A DNA stretch of 64,000 nt from Mesorhizobium sp. M4B.F.Ca.ET.058.02.1.1 (GCF_003952505.1 NZ_CP034450.1:2604001-2668000); one strand, 5' to 3'; numbered from the stretch's first letter, positions 8,825 through 17,520 are shown. The notes: generated by a model from the sequence alone, not told the origin. Program-made: numbers and translations.

Positions 8825-9677
8825 TTTGTCTCCGCCACGTCGCCGGCGGCAAGCCAACCCCCTGCCGAAAGAAGCGCGAGAAATAGGCGGGGTCGTTGAA
8901 GCCGGTCTCGTAGGCGATGTCCTCGACCGTGCGTATGGTGAAGAGCAGTAGGCGCTTGGCTTCGATCAAGCGCCGGTCGCCGATAGCCTGCCGCACGCCT
9001 GCGCCCAGCACCTGGCGCGCGGCCTTGTCGAGCAGGTGGCGGGTGGTGCCGAGTTCCTCGACATAGCGCTCGACCGGCCAGTCGTCGCGAAAATGGCGGT
9101 CGATCAGGCGCCGCAGCCGGCCGCCGAGCGCCACCGCCGCCGGCACCGTCACCGCTTGCGATTGCGCATCGAGGCGGGCGATGCCGGACAGCGCCACCGC
9201 GATCAGCGGCGGCAGGATTCTTTCCACGCCGGGCAGCCTGTCGGCATATTCCGCCTGGATCATCCTGACCGTATTACCCAACCTCTCCCACAGCGCGCCC
9301 TCGCCGCGCCCCGTGACGAAAACCGGCTGGTCGAGCGGCAGCGCGGACTGCTCGGCGATGGATGCGAGCGCCGCATCGGCGACCGAGACGACGATGGCAT
9401 CGGTGCCTGGTTCGATGTCGAAGCCATGGACCACGCCGCTCGGCATGAAGCTCACGGTGGGAGCGGAAAAACTCCAGGTCTTGTCCTCGATCCGATAGGT
9501 GCCGCTGCCACCCGTCCAGAAGGTGATCTGCGCCATTTGCGGATGTTTGTGCGCCAGAACCTGGCCGCGATGCACGGAAGCGCGCGCCTGCACCGTCTCG
9601 ACATGCAGGAAACCGACGTCGAGCGCCCGTGCCGGCTCGCCGTAGACGAAGAATTCGGGAATGGCGGTCTGGCTCAT
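8808..9677 (-). CDS. AraC family regulator, probable activator of hpaBC (HpaA/PobR-like)
   Basis: About 289 residues. An N-terminal cupin-like sensing domain (HPQMAQITFWTGGSGTYRIED, then FMPSGVVHGFDI) is followed by a C-terminal AraC helix-turn-helix pair (LLLFTIRTVEDIAYETGFNDPAYFSRFFRQ). This arrangement matches the HpaA/PobR group that senses 4-hydroxyphenylacetate or hydroxybenzoates. The start at 9677 (MSQTAIPEFFVYGEP) fits family N-termini; an upstream ATG at 9719 is also open. Neither has a clear ribosome site. The gene is divergent from hpaB with about 90 bases between them, which supports control of hpaBC. Confidence 0.85.
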   Translation of the reverse strand: MSQTAIPEFFVYGEPARALDVGFLHVETVQARASVHRGQVLAHKHPQMAQITFWTGGSGTYRIEDKTWSFSAPTVSFMPSGVVHGFDIEPGTDAIVVSVADAALASIAEQSALPLDQPVFVTGRGEGALWERLGNTVRMIQAEYADRLPGVERILPPLIAVALSGIARLDAQSQAVTVPAAVALGGRLRRLIDRHFRDDWPVERYVEELGTTRHLLDKAARQVLGAGVRQAIGDRRLIEAKRLLLFTIRTVEDIAYETGFNDPAYFSRFFRQGVGLPPATWRRQRVSSE

Positions 9678-9771
9678 GGCGGCCCGAAAAAGTCCAAGTG
9701 ATTTATCGCTTTCGTCCATAAACCATCGCGCGGCTTGCGGCTACTCTCCACCAATCAAAGGGAGGATCATG

Positions 9772-11316
9772 ATGCGATCGGAAGATTTCCAGGCCGACAC
9801 GAAACGGCCGTTCACAGGCGCCGAATATCTCGCGAGCCTGCGCGACGGGCGCGAGGTGTATATCAATGGCGAGCGGGTCGCCGATGTCACCAGCCATCCG
9901 GCGATGCGCAATTCGGCGCGTTCGCTGGCCCGCCTCTATGACGCCTTGCACGACCCCAACCGGCAGGCGGCGCTGACCGCGCCGACCGATACCGGCTCGG
10001 GCGGCTATACGCATAAATATTTCCGCGTCGCCCATTCCGCCGCCGAGCTTGCCCAGCAGCAGACCGCGATCGCCGACTGGTCGCGCATGTCCTATGGCTG
10101 GATGGGGCGCACGCCCGATTACAAGGCGGCGCTGATGAACACGCTCGGCGCCAATGCCGAATGGTACGGCCCGTTCAAGGACAATGCGCTCGCCTGGCAC
10201 AAACGCGCCCAGGAAGCGGTCCTGTTTATGAACCACGCCATCGTCAATCCGCCGATCGACCGCCACAAGCCGGCCGAGGCCGTGAAGGACGTGTTCGTGC
10301 ACATCACCAAGGAGAACGATGCCGGCATCTGGGTGTCGGGCGCCAAGGTGGTGGCGACGTCGTCGGCGCTGACCCACTACAATTTCCTGGCGCAAAGCTC
10401 GGCGACGGTCACCGAGGACCCATCGCTGTCAGTGATGTTCATCGTGCCGATGAACGCGCCGGGGATAAAGATGTTCTGCCGCGTCTCCTATGAGCAGACG
10501 GCGAACACGACCGGCCAGCCTTTCGACTATCCCTTGTCGTCGCGCTTCGACGAGAACGACGCGATCCTGGTGCTGGACAACGTCTTCATCCCTTGGGAGG
10601 ACGTGCTGGTGCTGCGCGACGCGCAGAAGATCCTGTCCTTCCATCCGGCGTCGGGCTTCATGCACGGCTACTGCTTCCAGGGCTGCACGCGCTTCGCCGT
10701 CAAGCTCGACTTCCTCTGCGGCCTGCTCGCCAAGGCGCTGCGCGCTACAGGCGGCGATGCCTTCCGCGGCAACCAGGCAGCACTCGGCGAGGTGATCGCG
10801 CTGCGCCACATGTTCTGGAGCTTTTCCAACGCCATGGCACACAACCCGATCCCGTGGGCCAGCGGCGCGGTGCTGCCCAATCTCGAGGCGGCCCTCTCCT
10901 ACCGCACCTTCATGTCGGAGGCCTATCCGCGCGTCATCGACACGGTGCGCCGGGTGATCGCCTCGGGGCTGATCTACCTGCCGTCCTCGGCCAGGGATTT
11001 CGACAATCCGGAGATCGACCGCTACCTCGCGCAATATGTGCGCGGCTCCAACGACATGGGCCATGTCGAGCGCATCAAGATCATGAAGCTGTTGTGGGAC
11101 GCGACCGGCACCGAATTCGGTGGCCGCCACGCGCTCTACGAGCTCAACTATGCCGGTGCGCCGGAAGAGGTGCGGCTGCAGGTGCTGAAGGGCGCCGAGC
11201 GCGGCGGCCGGCTGAAGCAGATGGAGGAGCTGGTCGACCAATGCATGGCCGACTATGACGAGAAGGGCTGGACCGGCGACACCTGGCTGCCGCCGCTTTC
11301 AGCTGCGGCGAGCTGA
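9772..11316 (+). CDS. hpaB: 4-hydroxyphenylacetate 3-monooxygenase, oxygenase component
   Basis: A 514-residue flavin-dependent monooxygenase that hydroxylates 4-hydroxyphenylacetate to 3,4-dihydroxyphenylacetate using FADH2 supplied by HpaC. Family features are the N-terminal TGAEYLASLRDGREVYINGE, the DKYR-like substrate region, the flavin-binding centre with NFLAQSSATV, and the C-terminal half with RIKIMKLLWDATGTEFGGRHALYELNYAG. The start at 9772 has GGAGG six bases upstream; an adjacent ATG at 9769 is too close. It is followed after 11 bases by hpaC and preceded by the divergent AraC regulator. The length matches the HpaB family. Confidence 0.95.
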   Translation: MRSEDFQADTKRPFTGAEYLASLRDGREVYINGERVADVTSHPAMRNSARSLARLYDALHDPNRQAALTAPTDTGSGGYTHKYFRVAHSAAELAQQQTAIADWSRMSYGWMGRTPDYKAALMNTLGANAEWYGPFKDNALAWHKRAQEAVLFMNHAIVNPPIDRHKPAEAVKDVFVHITKENDAGIWVSGAKVVATSSALTHYNFLAQSSATVTEDPSLSVMFIVPMNAPGIKMFCRVSYEQTANTTGQPFDYPLSSRFDENDAILVLDNVFIPWEDVLVLRDAQKILSFHPASGFMHGYCFQGCTRFAVKLDFLCGLLAKALRATGGDAFRGNQAALGEVIALRHMFWSFSNAMAHNPIPWASGAVLPNLEAALSYRTFMSEAYPRVIDTVRRVIASGLIYLPSSARDFDNPEIDRYLAQYVRGSNDMGHVERIKIMKLLWDATGTEFGGRHALYELNYAGAPEEVRLQVLKGAERGGRLKQMEELVDQCMADYDEKGWTGDTWLPPLSAAAS

Positions 11317-11327
11317 GGAGGCCGGCC

Positions 11328-11837
11328 ATGGAGGCGCAGGTCTCGAGGCTGGAATTCCGTGACGCCATGGCGCGGGTCTGTGCGCCGGTCAACATCGTCA
11401 CCACGGACGGCCCGGCCGGGCGCGGCGGCTTCACCGCCACCGCCATGTGCAGCGTTTCGGACGATCCGCCGACGCTGCTGGTTTGCATGAACGAGCGCTC
11501 GGCGCAGACCGGCCTGTTCCTCGCCAACCAGCGCTTCTGCGTCAACGTGCTGACCCAGTCGCACATGCATTTGGCGGGAAAGTTCGGCGGCGCGATCCGC
11601 GACATGGCCGAGCGCTACAATGCGGCGCGCTGGCAGACTATGCCGTCCGGCATGCCGGCGCTGCTCGACGCCATCGTCAGCTTCGACTGCGAGATCGGCG
11701 CGGTGAACAAGGTCGGCACGCACAATGTGATGTTCGGCCGCGTCGTCGACATCCGCCACGGCAGCGACAAGGCGGCGCTGCTCTATGTCGGCCGCAACTA
11801 CATGCAGCCGAGCGCGGTCGGCAGTTTCGGGGGGTGA
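11328..11837 (+). CDS. hpaC: Flavin reductase, HpaC component
   Basis: A 169-residue flavin reductase of the HpaC/DIM6 type. It uses NADH to reduce flavin for HpaB. Visible motifs are APVNIVTTDGPAGRGGFTATAMCSVSDDPPTLLVC and NQRFCVNVL in the FMN/FAD-binding barrel, and the GRVVDIRHG strand near the end. It begins 11 bases after hpaB with GAGGAGG upstream, so the pair is co-transcribed and partnered. Length and gene order agree with known two-component 4-hydroxyphenylacetate hydroxylases. Confidence 0.92.
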   Translation: MEAQVSRLEFRDAMARVCAPVNIVTTDGPAGRGGFTATAMCSVSDDPPTLLVCMNERSAQTGLFLANQRFCVNVLTQSHMHLAGKFGGAIRDMAERYNAARWQTMPSGMPALLDAIVSFDCEIGAVNKVGTHNVMFGRVVDIRHGSDKAALLYVGRNYMQPSAVGSFGG

Positions 11838-12009
11838 GGAGCGGCGCCCCCTCACCCGGATTGCCAACCGGAATTGCGAAGGGCAATTCGGGGCAATCCG
11901 ACCTCTCCCCAAGGGGAGAGGAGATCGCCAGCGCCAGCGCTTGTCTCTTCTCCCCAGCGGGGAGAAGGTGGCCGCGAAGCGGCCGGATGAGGGGGCGCTC
12001 GCGCGAAAC
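11838..12009. repeat. Rhizobial palindromic intergenic element
   Basis: The gap between the convergent hpaC and hpaR genes is filled by nested inverted repeats. CCCCTCAC is answered by GATGAGGGGG at the far end. Inside are CTCTCCCCAAGGGGAGAG and TTCTCCCCAGCGGGGAGAA, then GGCCGCGAAGCGGCC. This mosaic of hairpins is typical of non-coding elements scattered in Mesorhizobium and related genomes. It could act as a bidirectional terminator. No gene is seen in it. Confidence 0.75.
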
Positions 12010-12450
12010 TCAGCCCTGTTCCGTCGACTCCGACTGGATGAGGCTTTCCAGCATATCCAGCAGCCGCTCATGCTCGGCGGCGCCGTAGCGCTTCTCGATC
12101 GCGTCGTAGATGGCGATGCGCTCGGGCGTCAGGTCCTCGATCAGCGCCAGACCAGCCGGGCTGATGGCGAGCAGCGCGCGGCGGCCGTCATCCTTGACCT
12201 TGTTGCGGGTGATGAACTCACGTTCCTCCATCGCCTTGATGATGCGGGTCAGGCTTGGCGGCAGGATGGAGGCGCGGTTGGCGAGTTCGGTGGCCTCCAG
12301 CGGCCCAGTCTCGGCAAGAACCCGCAGCACGCGCCATTGCTGCTCGGTGATGTCGTGGCGGGCAAGCATCGGCCGGAAATGCGCCATGATCACCTCGCGA
12401 GCGCGAAGCAGAGCCATCGGCAGGGAGCGACGAGTGCTCGGTGGTAGCAA
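12010..12450 (-). CDS. hpaR: MarR family repressor of homoprotocatechuate degradation
   Basis: A 146-residue MarR-type regulator. MLARHDITEQQWRVLRVLAE, LPPSLTRIIKAMEEREFI and the wing DDGRRALLAISPAG correspond to HpaR, the repressor of 4-hydroxyphenylacetate meta-cleavage genes that responds to pathway acids. It is divergent from hpaF, with about 180 bases between them holding a palindrome over a -35 box (12573-12592). This supports control of hpaFEDGH. The start at 12450 is the only good one in range; the ribosome site is weak. Assignment as HpaR rests on family resemblance plus context. Confidence 0.88.
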   Translation of the reverse strand: MLPPSTRRSLPMALLRAREVIMAHFRPMLARHDITEQQWRVLRVLAETGPLEATELANRASILPPSLTRIIKAMEEREFITRNKVKDDGRRALLAISPAGLALIEDLTPERIAIYDAIEKRYGAAEHERLLDMLESLIQSESTEQG

Positions 12451-12572
12451 AATCAGGTCTCCGAAAAATCCAATCCAGTACGAGTCGCGGTAAATATTAG
12501 CACCCCGATCGCAGCTATATCCGCGATTTTACCGGGAGCGGCAATCCCGCCGCCGGGACACAGAGAACGACG

Positions 12573-12592
12573 CTTGACATTCGATCGTCAAG
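12573..12592 (+). promoter_or_regulatory. Palindrome with embedded TTGACA, probable HpaR operator and hpaF promoter
   Basis: CTTGAC-ATTCGATC-GTCAAG is a perfect 6-8-6 palindrome. Its left arm contains TTGACA (12574-12579), a good -35 box, and TAATTC at 12596-12601 sits 16 bases downstream as a possible -10. A dyad over the -35 box in the gap between hpaR and hpaF is what is expected of a MarR-family operator. The binding is inferred, not shown. Confidence 0.5.
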
Positions 12593-12630
12593 ATGTAATT
12601 CACATGTTAATTAAAAGGTGGAGGAAACCT

Positions 12631-13017
12631 TTGCCCCATATGGCGATCGAATATTCGGCGAATCTCGACGCGAAGGTCGACATGGGCGCGCTTTGCGAGC
12701 TGGTCTCGCGGACCATCCTCGAAACCGGCCTGTTCGAACAAGGTGCAGTCCGGGTGCGCGCCTTCCGCGCCGAGGTCTATGCGATTGCCGACCGCCTGCC
12801 CGAGAACGGGTTCATCGACATGAACTTCCGTATCGGCAAGGGCCGCAGCGCGGCGGAAAAGAAGAGCGCCGGCGAAGCGATCTTTGCCGCAGTGTCCGAG
12901 CATCTGGCGACGCTGTTCGCGACGCCGCATTTCGCGCTGTCGCTGGAGATCCGCGAGATCGACGCCGAACTCAGCTGGAAGAAAAACGCCATCCACCCGC
13001 GGCTGCGTGGCAAGTGA
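12631..13017 (+). CDS. hpaF: 5-carboxymethyl-2-hydroxymuconate isomerase
   Basis: A 128-residue isomerase that converts 5-carboxymethyl-2-hydroxymuconate to its 2-oxo isomer. The start is a TTG at 12631, six bases after GGAGG. It gives MPHMAIEYSANL, matching the MPHFIVE start of enteric HpaF and placing the catalytic proline directly after the initiator Met. The ATG at 12640 would remove that proline and is too far from the ribosome site. The rest (FRIGKGRSAAEKKSAGEAIF and LSLEIREIDAELSWKKNAIH) follows the family. It heads the hpaFEDGH group under the palindromic promoter and lies 27 bases before hpaE. Confidence 0.93.
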   Translation: MPHMAIEYSANLDAKVDMGALCELVSRTILETGLFEQGAVRVRAFRAEVYAIADRLPENGFIDMNFRIGKGRSAAEKKSAGEAIFAAVSEHLATLFATPHFALSLEIREIDAELSWKKNAIHPRLRGK

Positions 13018-13044
13018 CTGAGCGCTAGAGAACAGGAAAGACCC

Positions 13045-14562
13045 ATGGCGGCACTGGACGACAATCTGCGCAAGGCCGAGGCTTATCTGGAACGCTTCAG
13101 GAAGCATGGCGTGCTCAACCAGATCGGCGGCGAGGCGGTGCCCTCCGCCGACGGCTCGACCTATGAGACGATCTCGCCGATCGACCTGAAGCCGATCGCC
13201 ACGGTGGCGCGCGGCAAGCCCGCCGACATCGACCGAGCCGCCAGGGCGGCGAAGGCCGCCTTCAAGGAATGGGCGGCGATATCGGGCGATGCCCGCAAGA
13301 AGCTGCTGCACAAAATCGCCGACGCCATCGTCGCGCGCGCCGAGGAGATCGCCTTCGTCGAGTGCATGGACACCGGCCAGTCGCTGAAGTTCATGGCCAA
13401 GGCGGCATTGCGTGGCGCCGAGAACTTCCGCTTCTATGGCGACCGCGCGCCGGAAGCCCGCGACGGCCAGACGATCCGCGCGCCGAACCAGGTCAACATG
13501 ACGACGCGGGCGCCGATCGGTCCCGTCGGCGTGATCACGCCGTGGAACACGCCGTTCATGCTGTCGACCTGGAAGATCGCGCCGGCGCTTGCCGCCGGCT
13601 GCACCATCGTCCACAAGCCGGCGGAACTGTCGCCGCTGACCGCGCGCCTGCTTGTCGAGATCGCCGAGGAGGCCGGCCTGCCCAAGGGCGTGTGGAACCT
13701 CGTCAACGGCTTCGGCGAAGACGCCGGCCGCGCACTGACCGAACACCCCGACATCAAGGCGATCGGCTTCGTCGGCGAGAGCCGCACCGGCTCGATGATC
13801 ATGCGCCAAGGCGCTGAAACGCTGAAGCGCGTGCATTTCGAGCTTGGCGGCAAGAACCCGGTGATCGTCTTCGCCGACGCCGATCTCGAACGCGCCGCCG
13901 ACGCCGCGATCTTTATGATCTATTCGCTCAACGGCGAGCGCTGCACCTCATCGTCGCGCCTGCTGGTCGAGGAAGGCATCTACGATAAGTTCACGGCGCT
14001 GGTCGCGGAGAAGGCCAAGCGCATCAGGGTCGGCCATCCGCTCGATCCCGAAACCGTGGTCGGTCCGCTGATCCATCCGGTGCATGAGGAAAAGGTCCTG
14101 TCCTATATCGATATCGGCAAGTCGGAAGGCGCGGTCGTCGCCGCCGGCGGCGGCAAGTTCGACGGCCCGGGCGGCGGCTGCTATGTCAGCCCGACGCTGT
14201 TTGTCGGCGCCACCAACAAGATGCGCATCGCCCAGGAAGAGATCTTCGGGCCGGTGCTGACCGCGATCTCGTTCAAGGACGAGGCCGAGGCGCTGGCTCT
14301 GGCCAACGACACCCAATACGGCCTGACCGGGTACCTCTGGACCTCCGACGTCACGCGCGCCTTCCGCTTCACCGACGCGCTCGAGGCCGGCATGATCTGG
14401 GTGAACTCCGAGAATGTGCGGCATTTGCCGACGCCGTTCGGCGGCGTGAAAAGTTCGGGGATCGGCCGCGACGGCGGCGACTGGTCATTCGATTTCTACA
14501 TGGAAACCAAGAACATCGCGTTCGCCACGGCGCCGCATTCCATCCAGAAGCTCGGCGGCTGA
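13045..14562 (+). CDS. hpaE: 5-carboxymethyl-2-hydroxymuconate semialdehyde dehydrogenase
   Basis: A 505-residue NAD-dependent aldehyde dehydrogenase that oxidises the ring-cleavage semialdehyde to 5-carboxymethyl-2-hydroxymuconate. The catalytic Glu is in FELGGKNP (about residue 266) and the Cys in NGERCTSSSRL (about residue 300). The NGERCTSSSR context and N-terminal AEAYLERFRKHGVLNQIGGE are typical of HpaE rather than general aldehyde dehydrogenases. AGGAAAG lies seven bases before the ATG. It stands between hpaF and hpaD, the standard arrangement. Confidence 0.95.
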   Translation: MAALDDNLRKAEAYLERFRKHGVLNQIGGEAVPSADGSTYETISPIDLKPIATVARGKPADIDRAARAAKAAFKEWAAISGDARKKLLHKIADAIVARAEEIAFVECMDTGQSLKFMAKAALRGAENFRFYGDRAPEARDGQTIRAPNQVNMTTRAPIGPVGVITPWNTPFMLSTWKIAPALAAGCTIVHKPAELSPLTARLLVEIAEEAGLPKGVWNLVNGFGEDAGRALTEHPDIKAIGFVGESRTGSMIMRQGAETLKRVHFELGGKNPVIVFADADLERAADAAIFMIYSLNGERCTSSSRLLVEEGIYDKFTALVAEKAKRIRVGHPLDPETVVGPLIHPVHEEKVLSYIDIGKSEGAVVAAGGGKFDGPGGGCYVSPTLFVGATNKMRIAQEEIFGPVLTAISFKDEAEALALANDTQYGLTGYLWTSDVTRAFRFTDALEAGMIWVNSENVRHLPTPFGGVKSSGIGRDGGDWSFDFYMETKNIAFATAPHSIQKLGG

Positions 14563-14576
14563 CCGGAGATCCAAAG

Positions 14577-15557
14577 ATGCCCCTGCCCCAACCCAACCTC
14601 TACCCGGCTTTCAATATCATTCGGCTTTCGCATGTCGAGCTCGCCGTCACCGATCTGGCGAAGTCCCGCGCGTTCTATGTCGACACGCTCGGCCTGCAGG
14701 TGACCGACGAGACCAAGGACGCGATCTACCTGCGCGCGCTGGAAGAACGCGGCCATCACTGCATCGTGCTGCGCAAAGGCGCGGTCGCGGAAGCACGCGA
14801 CCTCGGCTTCAAGGTCTTTTCCGATGAGGACCTCGACAAGGCCGGGCATTTCTTCGACGGCAAGGGCCTACCGGTGGAGTGGGTGGAGCGCCCTTACCAG
14901 TCGCGCACCTTCCGCACCCGCGATCCGCACGGCATCCCGCTCGAGTTCTATTCGAAGATGGAGCGGCTGCCGCCGATCCATCAGAAATACGCGCTCTACA
15001 AGGGCGTGAAGCCGCTGCGCATCGACCACTTCAACTGCTTCTCGCCGAATGTCGATCAATCGGTGGCCTTCTACAACGAGCTCGGCTTCCGCGTCACCGA
15101 ATACACCGAGGATGAGGAAACCGGGAAACTGTGGGCCGCCTGGACGCACCGCAAGGGCGGCGTGCACGACATCGCCTTCACCAACGGCCTCGGCCCGCGC
15201 CTGCACCACGTCGCCTTCTGGGTGCCGACGCCGCTCAACATCATCGACCTGCTCGATTTGATGGCGACCACCGGCTATGTCGGGAACATCGAGCGCGGCC
15301 CCGGCCGGCACGGCATCTCCAACGCCTTCTTCCTCTACATCCGCGATCCCGACAACCACCGCATCGAGATCTATTGCTCGGACTACCAGACGGTCGATCC
15401 GGATCTGGAGCCGATCAAATGGGACCTCAAGGATCCGCAGCGCCAGACGCTATGGGGCGCGCCGGCGCCGAGGAGCTGGTTCGAGGAAGGCAGCGTGTTT
15501 GCCGGCGTGAAGCCGCGTCCGTCTGATCTGGCGGCGTCGCCGATCGTGGCGCCGTAG
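14577..15557 (+). CDS. hpaD: 3,4-dihydroxyphenylacetate 2,3-dioxygenase (type I extradiol)
   Basis: A 326-residue extradiol dioxygenase that opens the ring of homoprotocatechuate. It has two vicinal-oxygen-chelate domains. The metal ligands of the second domain are visible as His151 in RIDHFNCF, His210 or 211 in PRLHHVAFW, and Glu264 in HRIEIYCSDY. This is the type I fold of the Brevibacterium/Arthrobacter enzymes, not the unrelated type of E. coli HpaD. It starts 14 bases after hpaE with GGAGAT upstream. A palindromic element separates it from hpaG. Confidence 0.95.
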   Translation: MPLPQPNLYPAFNIIRLSHVELAVTDLAKSRAFYVDTLGLQVTDETKDAIYLRALEERGHHCIVLRKGAVAEARDLGFKVFSDEDLDKAGHFFDGKGLPVEWVERPYQSRTFRTRDPHGIPLEFYSKMERLPPIHQKYALYKGVKPLRIDHFNCFSPNVDQSVAFYNELGFRVTEYTEDEETGKLWAAWTHRKGGVHDIAFTNGLGPRLHHVAFWVPTPLNIIDLLDLMATTGYVGNIERGPGRHGISNAFFLYIRDPDNHRIEIYCSDYQTVDPDLEPIKWDLKDPQRQTLWGAPAPRSWFEEGSVFAGVKPRPSDLAASPIVAP

Positions 15558-15585
15558 GGCCTAGTTCAATGGTCGCGTTCCTTCA

Positions 15586-15742
15586 CGCCCCCCTCTGTCC
15601 TGCCGGACATCTCCCCCACTTGGGGGAGATTGGATGTCATCTCTGCCTTCGCCAATTTTCAACGTTGCAAGAAGAGTGCCGACCGCGCGGCCAGCCAATC
15701 TCCCCCTCGTGGGGGAGATGTCCGGCAGGACAGAGGGGGGCG
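15586..15742. repeat. Rhizobial inverted-repeat element between hpaD and hpaG
   Basis: The 48-base arm at 15586-15633 and its nearly perfect inverted copy at 15695-15742 flank a 61-base centre. Each arm also contains its own small hairpin (CTCCCCCACTTGGGGGAG and its partner CTCCCCCTCGTGGGGGAG). It lies in the only large gap (239 bases) of the hpaFEDGH group. It carries no gene; an open frame starting at 15634 is only a shadow of the repeat. Effects on transcript stability or partial termination are possible. Confidence 0.85.
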
Positions 15743-15796
15743 CCGTAGAGCTCGACGCTTCCGGTTGGCCAGCAGCGATGACCGTGGAGTTTCAGC

Positions 15797-16672
15797 ATGA
15801 GCGCGGCGCGCCTCGCCACTTTCACCGTCGGCGGCAGGACGCGCTATGGCGCGATCACCGGCAAGGGCGTCGTCGACCTTTCGGCGCGGCACGGCCAATG
15901 GCCGACGCTGCGCGAAGTGATCGAGGCCGGCGCCTTGCTGCGGCTGGCCGAGGAGGCAGACACCTTCGCGCCCGACTTCAACGTCGAGGACATCGCCTAT
16001 GAAATCCCGATCCCCTCCCCGGAAAAGATCATCTGCGTCGGCGTCAACTATCCGGACCGCAACGAGGAGTACAAGGACGGGCAGGCGGCGCCCTCGAATC
16101 CGTCATTGTTCATCCGCTTCCCGCGTTCCTTCGTCGGCCACGGCGCGTCGCTGGTGCGGCCGCCGGAATCGCCGCAACTCGACTATGAGGGCGAGATCGT
16201 CATCGTCATCGGCAAAGGCGGCCGCCGCATCGCCGAGGCCGACGCGCTCGGCCACATCGCGGCGCTGTCGCTGTGCAACGAAGGCACGCTCCGCGACTGG
16301 GTGCGCCACGCCAAGTTCAACGTCACGCAAGGCAAGAATTTCGACCGTTCCGGTTCGATCGGCCCGTGGCTGGTGCCGTTCACCGACGAGGCACAGATCG
16401 CCGACATCTCGCTCACCACCCGCGTCAATGGCGAGGTCCGCCAGCAGGACCGCACCGGCCGCATGATCTTTTCCTTCCGCAAGATCATCGCCTACATCTC
16501 CACCTTCACCACGCTGGTGCCCGGCGACATCATCGTCACCGGCACGCCGACCGGCGCCGGCGCCCGCTTCGAGCCGCCGATCTGGCTGAAGCCGGGCGAC
16601 GTGATCGAGGTCGAGGCGGAAGGTATCGGCCTGCTCAGCAACGGCGTGGTCGACGAGGGAGCTGGCCGATGA
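15797..16672 (+). CDS. hpaG: Fumarylacetoacetate hydrolase-family 5-oxopent-3-ene-1,2,5-tricarboxylate decarboxylase
   Basis: A 291-residue protein of the FAH superfamily. The core begins at about residue 74 with KIICVGVNYPDRNEEY; the metal-binding acidic residues lie in LDYEGEIVIVIGKGG (about 130-145), followed by TQGKNFDRSGSIGPW and the C-terminal GDIIVTGTPTGAG. In context it is the OPET decarboxylase/isomerase HpaG. Enteric HpaG has two fused FAH domains; here there is one, with a short N-terminal extension, so either one domain does both steps or the isomerase half is elsewhere. The stop overlaps the hpaH start (ATGA). Confidence 0.87.
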   Translation: MSAARLATFTVGGRTRYGAITGKGVVDLSARHGQWPTLREVIEAGALLRLAEEADTFAPDFNVEDIAYEIPIPSPEKIICVGVNYPDRNEEYKDGQAAPSNPSLFIRFPRSFVGHGASLVRPPESPQLDYEGEIVIVIGKGGRRIAEADALGHIAALSLCNEGTLRDWVRHAKFNVTQGKNFDRSGSIGPWLVPFTDEAQIADISLTTRVNGEVRQQDRTGRMIFSFRKIIAYISTFTTLVPGDIIVTGTPTGAGARFEPPIWLKPGDVIEVEAEGIGLLSNGVVDEGAGR

Positions 16673-17472
16673 TGACCGAAGCGCAGGTCGAGGATGCCGC
16701 GGCGAGGCTGTACGAGGCCGAGCGCGAGCGCCGGCAGATCCGGCTGCTCAGCCTCGACTTTCCGCAGGCGACGATGGACGACGCCTACCGGGTGCAGGCG
16801 GCGCTGGTGAAGCGGAAGGTCGCGTCGGGGCTGGCGATCAAGGGCTGGAAGATCGGCCTGACCTCCAAGGCGATGCAATCGGCGCTCAGCATCGACATCC
16901 CGGATTCCGGCATTCTGTTCGACGACATGTTTTTCGAGGAAGGCGGCACGGTTCCGGCCGGCCGCTTCATCCAGCCGCGCATCGAGGCGGAGATCGCTTT
17001 CGTCATGAAGGCGCCACTCGCCGGCGCCGACATTTCGATCGACAACGTCTTCGACGCCACCGACTACATCACGCCCGCGCTCGAGATCCTCGACACCCGC
17101 ATCGAGCGGATGAACAAGGAAAGCGGCAAGATACGCACCTTCTTCGACACGATCTCCGACAATGCCGCCAATGCCGGCATCGTCGTCGGCGACCGCTCGG
17201 CCGGGCCGCGCGAGGCGGACCTGCGCTGGATCGGCGCCATCGTGTCGCGCAATGGCGAGGTCGAGGAGACCGGGCTTGGCGCCGGCGTGCTCGACCATCC
17301 GGCGAAAGGAATCGCCTGGCTGGCCAACCGTCTGCATCAGTACGGCATGCGCATCTCCGCCGGAGAAGTGGTGCTGTCTGGCTCCTTCATCCGGCCGGTG
17401 GAATGCCGGCACGGCGACCAGATAGCCGCCGATTTCGGCCCGTACGGAACCATCCGCCTCGCCTTCGCCTGA
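16669..17472 (+). CDS. hpaH: 2-oxo-hept-4-ene-1,7-dioate hydratase
   Basis: A 267-residue hydratase, the same length as enteric HpaH. It adds water to 2-oxo-hept-4-enedioate. KIGLTSKAMQSALSIDIPDSGILFDDMF is the family signature, with the metal-binding Glu residues in RIEAEIAFVMK. The upstream frame is open much further, but the ATG at 16669 overlaps the hpaG stop and fits the family. It is the last pathway gene present: the HpaI aldolase that would split its product, and a succinate semialdehyde dehydrogenase, are not in the window. Confidence 0.93.
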   Translation: MMTEAQVEDAAARLYEAERERRQIRLLSLDFPQATMDDAYRVQAALVKRKVASGLAIKGWKIGLTSKAMQSALSIDIPDSGILFDDMFFEEGGTVPAGRFIQPRIEAEIAFVMKAPLAGADISIDNVFDATDYITPALEILDTRIERMNKESGKIRTFFDTISDNAANAGIVVGDRSAGPREADLRWIGAIVSRNGEVEETGLGAGVLDHPAKGIAWLANRLHQYGMRISAGEVVLSGSFIRPVECRHGDQIAADFGPYGTIRLAFA

Positions 17473-17495
17473 CAGAACCCATCAGCAAAGAAAAA

Positions 17496-17520
17496 GGCCG
17501 GGCGCGAATGCGGCCCGGCC
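17496..17520 (-). terminator. Intrinsic terminator for leftward transcription
   Basis: An 8-base stem, GGCCGGGC paired with GCCCGGCC, encloses a 9-base loop. Read on the minus strand the hairpin is followed by TTTTTCTTT, so it should end the transcript of the leftward oxygenase gene. It also lies 24 bases after hpaH, but on the plus strand it is followed by A residues. A second small hairpin (GCGCGA/TCGCGC) lies at about 17650-17668. Confidence 0.7.
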
